14,517 bases of DNA from Sphingomonas paucimobilis (lineage in GTDB: Bacteria > Pseudomonadota > Alphaproteobacteria > Sphingomonadales > Sphingomonadaceae): positions 1 through 14,517 of the forward strand of contig CAMAQU010000019.1 in the NCBI GenBank assembly GCA_945860425.1, given 5' to 3'. Below the pieces are notes generated by a model. It searched no databases. It saw only the letters and a program-made list of their open reading frames with translations, and had not been told where the DNA came from. Below are positions 7,351-13,720 of the stretch, in pieces. Within the stretch, counting starts at the first letter, position 1; the number at the start of each line of letters is the position of its first letter. The position numbers and the translations under genes were made by a program.

Positions 7351-7806
7351 GTGCGGACATATTTGGTGATTGCCGATGCAACGGCGGAGGCAGAGATTGC
7401 GGTGCGCTTTGCTGCCCGACGTGCCGCCAAAACGGGCGGTGCCATTGCCATATTAACAATTGTTGAGCCGCAGGATTTTGTCGCGTTTGGATCGATTCAG
7501 GCAACCATTGAGGCCGAAGCCGAAGAACGCGCCCAAGATGTGGCCAAGCAGGTTTTGGATATGTTGGGGGATGAACGGGGCGTTCTGCCGCGCATCATCG
7601 TGAAACATGGAGATCCGGTTGCAGCGATTGCAGAAGCGATTTCGGAAAACCCAGATATTGCAGCCCTTGTGCTGGGGGCAGCCCGAACCGGAGCCCCCGG
7701 CCCGCTGGTCACGCATTTTTCGGGGGCTGGCGTATCCAGCCTGCCTTGTCCGTTGATGATCATCCCCGGATCACTGGATCGCGAGGCGCTGGATCGATTG
7801 AGCTAA
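7351..7806 (+). CDS. Universal stress protein (UspA family)
   Basis: A single-domain UspA-type protein of 151 residues with the expected Rossmann-like pattern: an initial strand TYLVIADAT, a helix rich in Ala/Arg, the strand AIAILTIVEP, a long charged helix (EAEAEERAQDVAKQVLDML), the strand LPRIIVKHGDP and a final block with AALVLGAARTG and CPLMIIPG. The ATP-binding pattern G-x2-G-x9-G(S/T) is not cleanly matched (GAARTG followed by HFSGAG), so nucleotide binding is uncertain. The start is a GTG at 7351, eight bases after AAGGGG; a TTG at 7348 is an in-frame alternative. It is divergent from pdhC and its stop overlaps that of msrC by four bases. Its cellular role is not defined by context. 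Confidence 0.8.
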   Translation: MRTYLVIADATAEAEIAVRFAARRAAKTGGAIAILTIVEPQDFVAFGSIQATIEAEAEERAQDVAKQVLDMLGDERGVLPRIIVKHGDPVAAIAEAISENPDIAALVLGAARTGAPGPLVTHFSGAGVSSLPCPLMIIPGSLDREALDRLS

Positions 7807-8288
7807 GCCGACAGCCGCGGTGCAATGAGGGCGCAGATCGCCTCAAAGCCGCGCTGATCCTCTTCATCGAAACGGGCTGGGCGCGGACTATCGAGATCAA
7901 GCACCGCGATCAGCCGACCTTGGAATAGGATCGGCACGACCAGTTCAGATTGGGACGCCGCGTCACAGGCAATATGACCTGGAAAAGCATGAACATCCCG
8001 GACAAGTTGGGTCGTTTTGCTCTCGGCCGCAGCACCACAGACCCCCTTTCCAATTGGAATGCGGATGCACGCCGCCTTGCCCTGAAACGGGCCGAGGATC
8101 AGCGTGTCGCCCAGCAGGCGATAAAAGCCCGCCCAGTTGAGATCGGGGACAGCCTCCCAGATGAGGGCGGCGACATTGGCCATATTGGCAATGGCATCCG
8201 GCTCATCATTGGTGATGGCGTCAATCGCAGACAGAAGGTCAGCATAAAGCGCCGTTTTGCTGCTCGCGTCGATGTCAAAGCTGTACAT
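7803..8288 (-). CDS. msrC: Free methionine-(R)-sulfoxide reductase, GAF domain
   Basis: A 161-residue GAF-domain enzyme that reduces free methionine-(R)-sulfoxide in the cytosol using thioredoxin, part of oxidative damage repair. The family block GPFQGKAACIRIPIGKGVCG and the block DVHAFPGHIACDAASQSE are clear. The three redox cysteines are Cys74, Cys84 and Cys108; their spacing (10 and 24) equals that of Cys84, Cys94 and Cys118 of the E. coli enzyme. The ATG at 8286-8288 overlaps the TGA of arfB by one base (TGATG), with AAGGAT upstream. It is the last gene of a coupled three-gene unit with rluA-like and arfB, and converges on the usp gene. Confidence 0.93.
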   Translation of the reverse strand: MYSFDIDASSKTALYADLLSAIDAITNDEPDAIANMANVAALIWEAVPDLNWAGFYRLLGDTLILGPFQGKAACIRIPIGKGVCGAAAESKTTQLVRDVHAFPGHIACDAASQSELVVPILFQGRLIAVLDLDSPRPARFDEEDQRGFEAICALIAPRLSA

Positions 8289-8695
8289 CAGTCGATCCTT
8301 ATCTTTCCGCGCCCTTTTTTTACATCGCCGCGAATGGCTTTGCCCGTCAAGCGACGTTCTTTGGCGGCCCTTTTCGGTTTGGTCTTGATCCGGTGTGCCG
8401 GAAGCTTGTGAGCGCGGGCGACCATTTCGGCCAACCGTTCGCGCGCCTCAAGGCGGTTGGCCTCCTGCGATCGATGGGTGCGCGCGGTAATGACGATTTC
8501 GCCCTCCGCCGTCCATCGGCTGCCCGCCAACACTTTCAAGCGCGCAAAGACCGCCGGCAGCAGCCGCAGGGCGTAGACATTCAGGCGCAGCTGAACGGCC
8601 GTTGCGACTTTGTTGACATTCTGGCCGCCCGGCCCGGTTGCAGCGAGGAATTTTTCCTCAATCGCATCCTCCGGCAGCGGCGGGGCATCAGCCAT
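8288..8695 (-). CDS. arfB: Alternative ribosome-rescue factor ArfB (peptidyl-tRNA hydrolase)
   Basis: A 135-residue release-factor-like protein that frees peptides from ribosomes stalled without a stop codon. It carries the catalytic GGQ at 23-25 (in ATGPGGQNVNKV), the release-factor-like fold up to about residue 100, and a strongly basic tail (many Lys/Arg between about 103 and 135) that in known ArfB enters the empty mRNA channel. The length matches the family (about 140). I start at the ATG at 8695 because MADAPPLPEDAIEEKFLAA is the usual N-terminus; the frame is open to 8743 but that extension is inside the upstream gene. The start overlaps the end of the pseudouridine synthase gene by eight bases, suggesting coupling. 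Confidence 0.93.
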   Translation of the reverse strand: MADAPPLPEDAIEEKFLAATGPGGQNVNKVATAVQLRLNVYALRLLPAVFARLKVLAGSRWTAEGEIVITARTHRSQEANRLEARERLAEMVARAHKLPAHRIKTKPKRAAKERRLTGKAIRGDVKKGRGKIRID

Positions 8696-9341
8696 GGCCA
8701 AAGCCTGCTTTGAGAAAGGTTTCCGGCAGCGGGGCGAGCGCATTTATCGGGGCCTTATCGCCGCGCGCCAGCGTCAGCTTGCTGGCATGAAGCAGCATCG
8801 GCCCTCTGCCTGTGCCGTACACCGGGTCACCCGCAATGGGGATGCCAAGGCCGCTTGCGGCATGCACGCGCAATTGATGGGTGCGGCCTGTTTCTGGCTT
8901 AAACTCAACAAGGCACCGCCCGCCTGCTTCGGCCAGAATTTGCCAGTGCGTCACGGCGCGCTGGCCCTTTGGATCGGGGACGATGCGCCAGCCCTCTTGC
9001 GCGCTGCTCGTTTTGCCAAGCGCCATATCGATCACGCCTTGGCTCTCCGATGGAATGCCCTTCAGCACAGCAAGATAGGTTTTCTCAACCACCCCGGCTT
9101 CAAAAGCAGCGGCAAAGCGTTTGTGCGCCTTTGGATTGCGGGCCAGCAACAGGCAGCCAGAGGTGTCGCGATCCAGCCGGTGGACGGGCAAAGGCCAGCG
9201 TTGAAAGCCGAAGGTCAGGCTGCCCAAATGATTTTCGACGCTTAGCGATTTGTCGCGCGGTTCATCGACAGGAAGACCCGCTGGTTTGTCGAGGACAAGT
9301 GCCTCGCCATCGAGGAAAAGAACACGGTCACTCAAAAGCAT
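8688..9341 (-). CDS. RluA-family RNA pseudouridine synthase
   Basis: A 217-residue single-domain pseudouridine synthase that isomerises uridine in rRNA or tRNA. The catalytic motif HRLDRDTSG is at 54-62, with nucleophile Asp57. Other family blocks are VLDKPAGLPVD (17-26), VEKTYLAVLKG (85-94) and KPETGRTHQLRVHA (148-161). It lacks an N-terminal S4 domain, like RluA and unlike RluC/D, but the precise target uridine cannot be read from sequence. ATG at 9339-9341 has AAGGCG seven bases upstream. It is the first gene of a unit with arfB and msrC. The combination of RNA modification, ribosome rescue and methionine repair is suggestive of a translation-quality or stress theme, but may only reflect compaction. 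Confidence 0.92.
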   Translation of the reverse strand: MLLSDRVLFLDGEALVLDKPAGLPVDEPRDKSLSVENHLGSLTFGFQRWPLPVHRLDRDTSGCLLLARNPKAHKRFAAAFEAGVVEKTYLAVLKGIPSESQGVIDMALGKTSSAQEGWRIVPDPKGQRAVTHWQILAEAGGRCLVEFKPETGRTHQLRVHAASGLGIPIAGDPVYGTGRGPMLLHASKLTLARGDKAPINALAPLPETFLKAGFGHG

Positions 9342-9389
9342 GACGGGCGCCTTGCCACGCCTGCCCCCCCGCGTCCACCTTCGGTCTGT

Positions 9390-9584
9390 TTACTTGTCGC
9401 GGTTTCTGCGGCTGGCGTAGATCAAAGCGCCCAAGATTGCGGCCGATCCAATGCCAATGCCGGCGGCGGCTTTCCAATTCACGGGCCGCTTTTCGGTTGC
9501 GGCAACCGCTTCTGCGCTGGCCTTTGCCCGCTTGACTTCGCGGACGGTTTCATTGTCTTCGGGTGTTTCTTTGGTGTCCGGCAT
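9390..9584 (-). CDS. Small single-pass membrane protein, unknown function
   Basis: A 64-residue protein with a hydrophilic, charged N-terminal half (MPDTKETPEDNETVREVKRA, then an Ala/Lys-rich stretch) and one hydrophobic segment at about 38-57 (containing AAAGIGIGSAAILGALIYA). It ends in a basic tail, SRRNRDK. The distribution of charges suggests the C-terminus faces the cytosol. I do not recognise a family. The ATG at 9584 is chosen because the open frame upstream (to 9662) has no matching character; the ribosome binding site is weak. It lies 48 bp before the pseudouridine synthase gene on the same strand and may be co-transcribed. Confidence 0.6.
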   Translation of the reverse strand: MPDTKETPEDNETVREVKRAKASAEAVAATEKRPVNWKAAAGIGIGSAAILGALIYASRRNRDK

Positions 9585-9679
9585 GTTCGCATCCGTCGCA
9601 AGAATTTGACTAGAATACCATGTGGGTATCCAAAGTGCCCGCGTCAACGGGGAATATTGCAACTCAGGAGAAGGCGGGT

Positions 9680-9705
9680 GGCAGAACGCGCTGTGTCGTT
9701 CCGCC
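9680..9705 (-). terminator. Hairpin downstream of the DUF3604 gene
   Basis: On the leftward strand GGCGGAACG and CGTTCTGCC pair over nine positions, one of them a G-U wobble, with an 8-base loop. It begins about twelve bases after the TAA of the DUF3604 gene. No U-tract follows, so it could be a weak or factor-assisted terminator or a 3'-end stabiliser. Confidence 0.45.
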
Positions 9706-9716
9706 GCCAGACTCGT

Positions 9717-11609
9717 TTAACCGCGTGGTGTGTACCAGATGGGCGAGGTATAGGCCCGTTCCTGATCCTTCAACTTGGCATCCTTGGGCAGCTTTGCTCC
9801 ATAGCGGACGGCGTCATAAACCGGCCAACGGGGGGTTGGGATTTCCATGACGCGCAGATAGTAAAAGGCACGGGTCTTCGGGTTGAATTCCGGGTCGCTC
9901 CAGACGGTGCGCAGTTCCGGCGCACCGATGGTGTTTTTATAGCTTGCCGTTTTCAGGTCGATCGTATCGCCAACAGGGGCAAGCTTGCCGCCCGTGATCT
10001 TGCGCTTCGCCGGGTCGCTCCAGACTACATCAAACACTTTTTCCTGCATCTTGCCAGAGGCATCGACCCAGCCCTTGACCATCTGAACACGGTCAAGATT
10101 GGCGCCCATCGGATCTTTCAGCGCAGAAATCATGAATTTGGGCGTGCCCTTGCCGGGCTTTAGGTCGCTGCCCATCGGGACGCCGCGTGTATAGCCAGAC
10201 TTCACCCAATTGGCTTTCCAATCGGCATCGGAAAAGTCCCAGCCGGCAAAGACGCGCACCTTCATACGGGAGCCGGTGGTCGCATAGACTTCCCGCTTGG
10301 TCATGGCATCAAAAATGGCGCCGCGCGTGTTGGCCCGTGCCCAGACAGCGGCATAGCCGCCCGCCAGATAATGCCAGCCAATCCGCCCCATGCGCGTGCC
10401 AATATTTTGTGGCGTCGATGCACGGGTCGCGTTCGGTTCATTGCCCGAAAACTTCCCGAAGAAATTATCTTCATCGCCGGTTGCCAAGGCGGTGTGGCTG
10501 TCCGTTGAGCCGATCATTCCTAGCTTATAGGGATTCACTCCCGTCTTCTGTTCGATCAGTAGGCCACGCTTCAGCGCCTCACGCACATAATCGCCCGCCA
10601 GCATGTCCGGCGTTTTCTTACCTTCCATGGTCAGATTGCCAAGATCCCACCCGGCATCGCCATAATTGGAAAATTCATCATTGGGCGACAGGAAGGGATG
10701 GCTTTCGCTATCCCCCTTAATCTGCGTCGCCTCAACCAAGGGCTCCTTCGCGCTGCGGCGGCGGGCATAGGCCGCCGTCATTGGCCCGCCATTGGGGCCT
10801 GTCAGCTGAAACATCAGTCCATTGGACAGGTTGGAATTGTGCGGAATGGCAAGGATTTTGCCGCCCGTCTTCTTTTCATAAGCATCCATATAGTCCCAAA
10901 GCTGATCGGGGCTGGTGCCGATAAGGGAGGAGAAGGGCAGAACTTGATCTGCCTTATCCTTGCCATCGCGCATGATGACGACACGGTGGAGATTGTCGCC
11001 CTTGCGCATCAACGTATATTCAAAGCCCATAAAGGCAGTGAATTTGCCGGGGCTGTTATAGCGGTCGACAATGCTGGTATGGTCTTGCCAGACATCGGCG
11101 GTGCGCTTTTCCATCGCCTTGGGGTCCATCATATCGGCCGGCAATGTCCGCTTCGAAAAACGGTCGATCAGTTCCATCGCAACTTTTTGCGATTCCGCCG
11201 GGCCTTTTTGCAATTCCTCGTGCCAGCGCCGCAACGTCGGATCCGTCAGCAGAAAACCCGGCGCGTCATGAATTTGCTTCAACGCAGCCAGACCATCCGA
11301 ATGGTCGGCGATGACAAGAAAATCGAGCGGCCGGGCAAGCTTTGCCTTTAATCCGGTGGTGGAGACAGTCTCTTCCCCCATCGCAAAGCGCAGCGCTTCT
11401 TCCGGCGGAAGTCGCACGCCCAACCCAAAGGCGTCGGAGGAATTGGCCGTGTGCAAATGCGTGTCGCCAAAATAGACCTGCTCAGGATATTCTGTCAGCG
11501 GCACGTCCGCGTCAGATTTTTTGTCAGAGACAAGATCGCTAATCTGGCCGCAACCCGCCAGCGCAAGGGCAAGCGCGACACCGCCCAACAGTTTCTGCAT
11601 CGTCTTCAT
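9717..11609 (-). CDS. DUF3604 family lipoprotein, PHP-like metal-binding fold
   Basis: A 630-residue exported lipoprotein. The N-terminus has a signal peptide ending in the lipobox LALAGC (Cys20), so the protein is probably tethered to a membrane, in the periplasm or outer membrane. The body matches the DUF3604 family. Metal-ligand-like motifs of a PHP/amidohydrolase-type fold are present: YFGDTHLHT (His51, His53), IADHSD (Asp102, His103), GFEYT (Glu197), AIPHNSN (His257) and GSTDSHT (Asp370, His372). The reaction of the family is not established to my knowledge; hydrolysis of a phosphoester or amide outside the cytosol is inference. The ATG at 11607-11609 has GGAGGGG upstream. It is monocistronic in appearance, with a hairpin after its stop and a divergent HAD gene upstream. 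Confidence 0.85.
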   Translation of the reverse strand: MKTMQKLLGGVALALALAGCGQISDLVSDKKSDADVPLTEYPEQVYFGDTHLHTANSSDAFGLGVRLPPEEALRFAMGEETVSTTGLKAKLARPLDFLVIADHSDGLAALKQIHDAPGFLLTDPTLRRWHEELQKGPAESQKVAMELIDRFSKRTLPADMMDPKAMEKRTADVWQDHTSIVDRYNSPGKFTAFMGFEYTLMRKGDNLHRVVIMRDGKDKADQVLPFSSLIGTSPDQLWDYMDAYEKKTGGKILAIPHNSNLSNGLMFQLTGPNGGPMTAAYARRRSAKEPLVEATQIKGDSESHPFLSPNDEFSNYGDAGWDLGNLTMEGKKTPDMLAGDYVREALKRGLLIEQKTGVNPYKLGMIGSTDSHTALATGDEDNFFGKFSGNEPNATRASTPQNIGTRMGRIGWHYLAGGYAAVWARANTRGAIFDAMTKREVYATTGSRMKVRVFAGWDFSDADWKANWVKSGYTRGVPMGSDLKPGKGTPKFMISALKDPMGANLDRVQMVKGWVDASGKMQEKVFDVVWSDPAKRKITGGKLAPVGDTIDLKTASYKNTIGAPELRTVWSDPEFNPKTRAFYYLRVMEIPTPRWPVYDAVRYGAKLPKDAKLKDQERAYTSPIWYTPRG

Positions 11610-11635
11610 TCAACCCCTCCACTCTCTGGCTCAAA

Positions 11636-11650
11636 TCAATCAGCAATTGA
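11636..11650. promoter_or_regulatory. Small dyad in the DUF3604/HAD divergent spacer
   Basis: TCAAT and ATTGA are exact reverse complements separated by five bases, within the 82-bp divergent spacer 11610-11691. A second overlapping pairing, CTCAA with TTGAG, surrounds it. The compact spacer must hold both promoters, so a shared operator is possible; the arms are short, and chance is a serious alternative. Confidence 0.25.
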
Positions 11651-11691
11651 GAGGATTTGCAAGCTTAAGCCTTCCCCCCTAAGCAGGAATC

Positions 11692-12339
11692 ATGCGCCAA
11701 TTTGAAGCAATCATCTGGGATTTCGGGGGTGTCGTAACGTCATCTCCTTTTGAGGCCTTCGCCCGATTTGAGGCGGAAAATGGCCTTCCCGCCGATATTA
11801 TCCGCCGGATCAACGCAACCGACCCTGATTCTAATGCTTGGGCCTTGTTCGAACGGGCGGAAATTAGCGCCGATCATTTCGATGATTTGTTCGCCACCGA
11901 AGCTGCCGCCTTGGGCCATGATATTCGCGGTCGGGATGTTCTGGCGCTGCTTGCGGGCGATGTCCGCCCGCGCGTGGTGGCGGCGCTTTATCAGGTAAAG
12001 GCGGCCGGGCATAAAATCGGCTGCATCACCAATAATGTTCCCGCCGGCAAAGGGGCCGGCATGTCGGCAACCGAAGAAAAGGCCGCCGAGGTGCGCGCAA
12101 TTATGGCGCGGTTTGACCATGTGATCGAAAGCTCCAAATTGGGCATTCGCAAGCCTGATCCGCGCATTTACCAGATGATGTGTGAAACGCTGGCCGTCGA
12201 ACCTGCACGCTGCATCTATCTCGATGATCTGGGCATTAACTGCAAACCCGCGGCCACCCTTGGCATGACCGCCATCAAGGTGACGGGCGAGGCACAGGCG
12301 CTGGCGGATCTGGCCGCACTTACCGGCTTGGCGCTGTAA
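11692..12339 (+). CDS. HAD-superfamily hydrolase, subfamily IA (probable phosphatase)
   Basis: A 215-residue HAD phosphatase-like protein. Motif I is IIWDFGGVVT with the nucleophile Asp10. The second Asp of the usual DxD is Gly12, as in the DxG subgroups that include YihX and the phosphatase-like domains related to soluble epoxide hydrolase and ACAD10. Motif II is ITNN (Thr113), motif III is the lysine of GIRKPDPRIY (Lys154), and motif IV is YLDDLGIN (Asp178, Asp179). The cap lies between motifs I and II. The ATG at 11692 follows AGGAA. pnuC starts 12 bp after its stop, so this gene heads a likely operon with pnuC and the riboside kinase. A nucleotide or phospho-metabolite substrate is conceivable from that context but unproven. 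Confidence 0.85.
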   Translation: MRQFEAIIWDFGGVVTSSPFEAFARFEAENGLPADIIRRINATDPDSNAWALFERAEISADHFDDLFATEAAALGHDIRGRDVLALLAGDVRPRVVAALYQVKAAGHKIGCITNNVPAGKGAGMSATEEKAAEVRAIMARFDHVIESSKLGIRKPDPRIYQMMCETLAVEPARCIYLDDLGINCKPAATLGMTAIKVTGEAQALADLAALTGLAL

Positions 12340-12351
12340 CCGGTCGGGCCC

Positions 12352-12927
12352 ATGTCTGTGCTGGAGTTCATCGCGGCCCTGTTCGGGGTGCTCAATATTG
12401 TGCTGATCGTGAAGCGCAGCGTCTGGAACTTTCCGGCGGCCTTGGTGATGGTGACTTTAACGGCCATCGTCCTTTGGGATGTGCAGCTGTATTCGGATGC
12501 CGGGCTGCAACTCTTCTTCTTCATCGTCAATCTGATCGGCTGGCGCCTCTGGCTGCGGCATCAGGGGGTTGAAGGGGATGTGATTGTCGCGCGGCTTGGC
12601 ATGGCCGGGCAGATGGCTTGGATCGTCGCCGCCTTGCTGGCGATTTGGGGCTGGGGCTGGTTCATGGCGATGAACACCAACGCGTCCTACCCTTGGTGGG
12701 ATGCCAGCGTCGCGATGCTCAGCGTGGTTGCCCAAATCCTTATGACGCGCCGCTTCATCAATAATTGGCATTGGTGGGTGGTCGTCAACCTGATCTCCAT
12801 TGGCCTTTATTGGCAAAAGCAGCTTTACTGGTTCACCGGGCTTTACGTCCTCTTCCTCGGCATGGCGATTTGGGGGCTGATCGAATGGCGAAGGGCCGAG
12901 GCACGCCAGCGGGCAGCTGCGCTGTGA
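12352..12927 (+). CDS. pnuC: Nicotinamide riboside transporter PnuC
   Basis: A 191-residue polytopic inner-membrane protein with about seven hydrophobic segments. PnuC proteins move nicotinamide riboside by facilitated diffusion; uptake is driven by phosphorylation inside the cell. The family signature is visible in FFFIVNLIGWRLW (Asn60, Trp64, Trp67) and, in the second half, RRFINNWHWWVVVNLISIGLYW (Trp139, Trp141, Trp142, Asn146). Paralogues move thiamine (PnuT) or other vitamins, but the NadR-type kinase immediately downstream favours nicotinamide riboside here. ATG at 12352 is 12 bp after the HAD gene and its stop overlaps the kinase start by four bases (GTGA), so expression is coupled. 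No riboswitch-like leader was recognised upstream. Confidence 0.92.
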   Translation: MSVLEFIAALFGVLNIVLIVKRSVWNFPAALVMVTLTAIVLWDVQLYSDAGLQLFFFIVNLIGWRLWLRHQGVEGDVIVARLGMAGQMAWIVAALLAIWGWGWFMAMNTNASYPWWDASVAMLSVVAQILMTRRFINNWHWWVVVNLISIGLYWQKQLYWFTGLYVLFLGMAIWGLIEWRRAEARQRAAAL

Positions 12928-13457
12928 CGGTGCGGGTGATCTGCCTTCACGGCCCGGAAAGCACGGGCAAATCGACATTGGCCAAGGCCCTAGCGGCGCA
13001 GCTCAACGCGCCTTTGGTCGAAGAATATGGCCGCTTATGGTGTGAAGAACATGGCGCCCACACCCTCATGGTCGATCTGGTAGAGATCGCCGCCGAGCAT
13101 CACCGCCGGATCAGCGCGGCTCGACACGCGGCCGAAACCGCCGGGCAGGACTGGCTGATATTGGATACCGACCCCGTGATGACCGCCGTCTGGGCGCAGA
13201 TGCTCTATGACGCGCAAGATCCGGCCTTTGCCAATCTCCAAAGCCCGGCGGACCTTTATTTGGTGCCCGATATTGATTTGCCCTGGGTGGCAGATGGCCT
13301 GCGCTATTTGGGGGAGGCCGATACTCGCCGCCGTTTCATGGATGTATCGATTGCAGAGCTGGACCGCCGCGCGCTGCCCTATGCTCTGGTGCAGGGCAGT
13401 GGCCCGGCCCGAACCGCCACTGCGATGAGCGCAATTCAGGCGCGATTTTCGGCTTAA
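12924..13457 (+). CDS. NadR-type ribosylnicotinamide kinase (AAA-family ATPase)
   Basis: A 177-residue P-loop kinase resembling only the C-terminal kinase domain of NadR. It phosphorylates nicotinamide riboside to NMN with ATP, thereby trapping the riboside that PnuC admits. The Walker A motif GPESTGKST is at 10-18, EYGR at 34-37, and an acidic DTD at 81-83 in LILDTDPVMTAVWAQ matches the NadR kinase pattern. The NMN-adenylyltransferase domain and the DNA-binding domain of enterobacterial NadR are absent, so NMN must be adenylylated by another enzyme. I start at the GTG at 12924, whose GTGA overlaps the pnuC TGA; the open frame extends upstream inside pnuC but has no family character there. 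Confidence 0.87.
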   Translation: MTVRVICLHGPESTGKSTLAKALAAQLNAPLVEEYGRLWCEEHGAHTLMVDLVEIAAEHHRRISAARHAAETAGQDWLILDTDPVMTAVWAQMLYDAQDPAFANLQSPADLYLVPDIDLPWVADGLRYLGEADTRRRFMDVSIAELDRRALPYALVQGSGPARTATAMSAIQARFSA

Positions 13458-13487
13458 GTTTCGCGCGACACCAGTTTCTGGAGATTG

Positions 13488-13514
13488 AAAAAAGGCCGGG
13501 CACATGGCCCGGCC
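13488..13514 (-). terminator. Intrinsic terminator pointing leftward
   Basis: A perfect 8-bp stem (GGCCGGGC at 13494-13501, GCCCGGCC at 13507-13514) with a 5-base loop is flanked on the left by six A residues (13488-13493). In leftward transcripts this is a GC hairpin followed by UUUUUU, a textbook Rho-independent terminator. To the right there is G-rich sequence, so it is a poor terminator for the rightward kinase gene. Confidence 0.75.
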
Positions 13515-13607
13515 GGGGGTGCGCAGGCCGGAGGGGGTACGCGATTACTCGCGGCGCTTATGCCGGGCGTCTGCGCGAAAGCGCCACGGCAATGCATATC
13601 TGCCAAT
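13488..13607 (-). ncRNA. Candidate small RNA on the leftward strand
   Basis: Between the kinase gene and the alpha/beta hydrolase gene, the leftward strand carries a plausible transcription unit. A -35-like TTAACA (13641-13636) is 16 bases from a -10-like TATTTG (13619-13614). Next come a GGCGCTT/AAGCGCC stem (13585-13579 with 13559-13553), a 5-bp hairpin CGCGA-GTAA-TCGCG (13553-13540) capped by a GNRA tetraloop on this strand only, a C-rich single-stranded stretch with CCCCCUCC (13537-13530) and an intrinsic terminator ending at 13488. The predicted length is about 120 nt; the 5' end is an estimate. No known RNA family was recognised. The strand is supported by the terminator polarity and the tetraloop. 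It could instead be the structured leader of the downstream gene. Confidence 0.4.
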
Positions 13608-13613
13608 ATGGCG

Positions 13614-13641
13614 CAAATATCTAGGCCATAATGAATGTTAA
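13614..13641 (-). promoter_or_regulatory. Candidate leftward promoter for the proposed small RNA
   Basis: An AT-rich patch in an otherwise GC-rich spacer reads, leftward, TTAACA (five of six matches to the -35 consensus), 16 bases, then TATTTG (a poor -10). On the opposite strand CATAAT at 13627-13632 is a good -10 for rightward transcription toward the hydrolase gene but lacks a -35 match. Overlapping divergent promoters are possible. Confidence 0.25.
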
Positions 13642-13720
13642 TTTTTCCCGGCCCAAGGCGCTGGACAGGCGCGGTGATCTGGGCTGAGTGCGGGATCGGA
13701 TTTTAAGGGGGCGCAGAGCC

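Noticed and set aside
6666..7369. Rightward Ala/Gly-rich open frames opposite pdhC
   Set aside because: They arise from the complement of the Ala/Pro-rich E2 linker and have no ribosome binding site or family match.
9678..10163. Rightward open frame with GTG start preceded by AGGAGAAGG
   Set aside because: It lies almost wholly antisense to the well-supported DUF3604 lipoprotein, and its translation has no recognisable domain; the good ribosome-binding-like sequence falls in the intergenic hairpin region.
13515..13560. Small rightward gene behind GGAGGGGG
   Set aside because: No ATG, GTG or TTG stands at suitable distance with a continuing frame of useful length.
13458..13720. Known structural RNAs (SRP RNA, 6S, tmRNA, RNase P) in the spacer
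   Set aside because: None of the conserved cores I know for these RNAs is visible on either strand.
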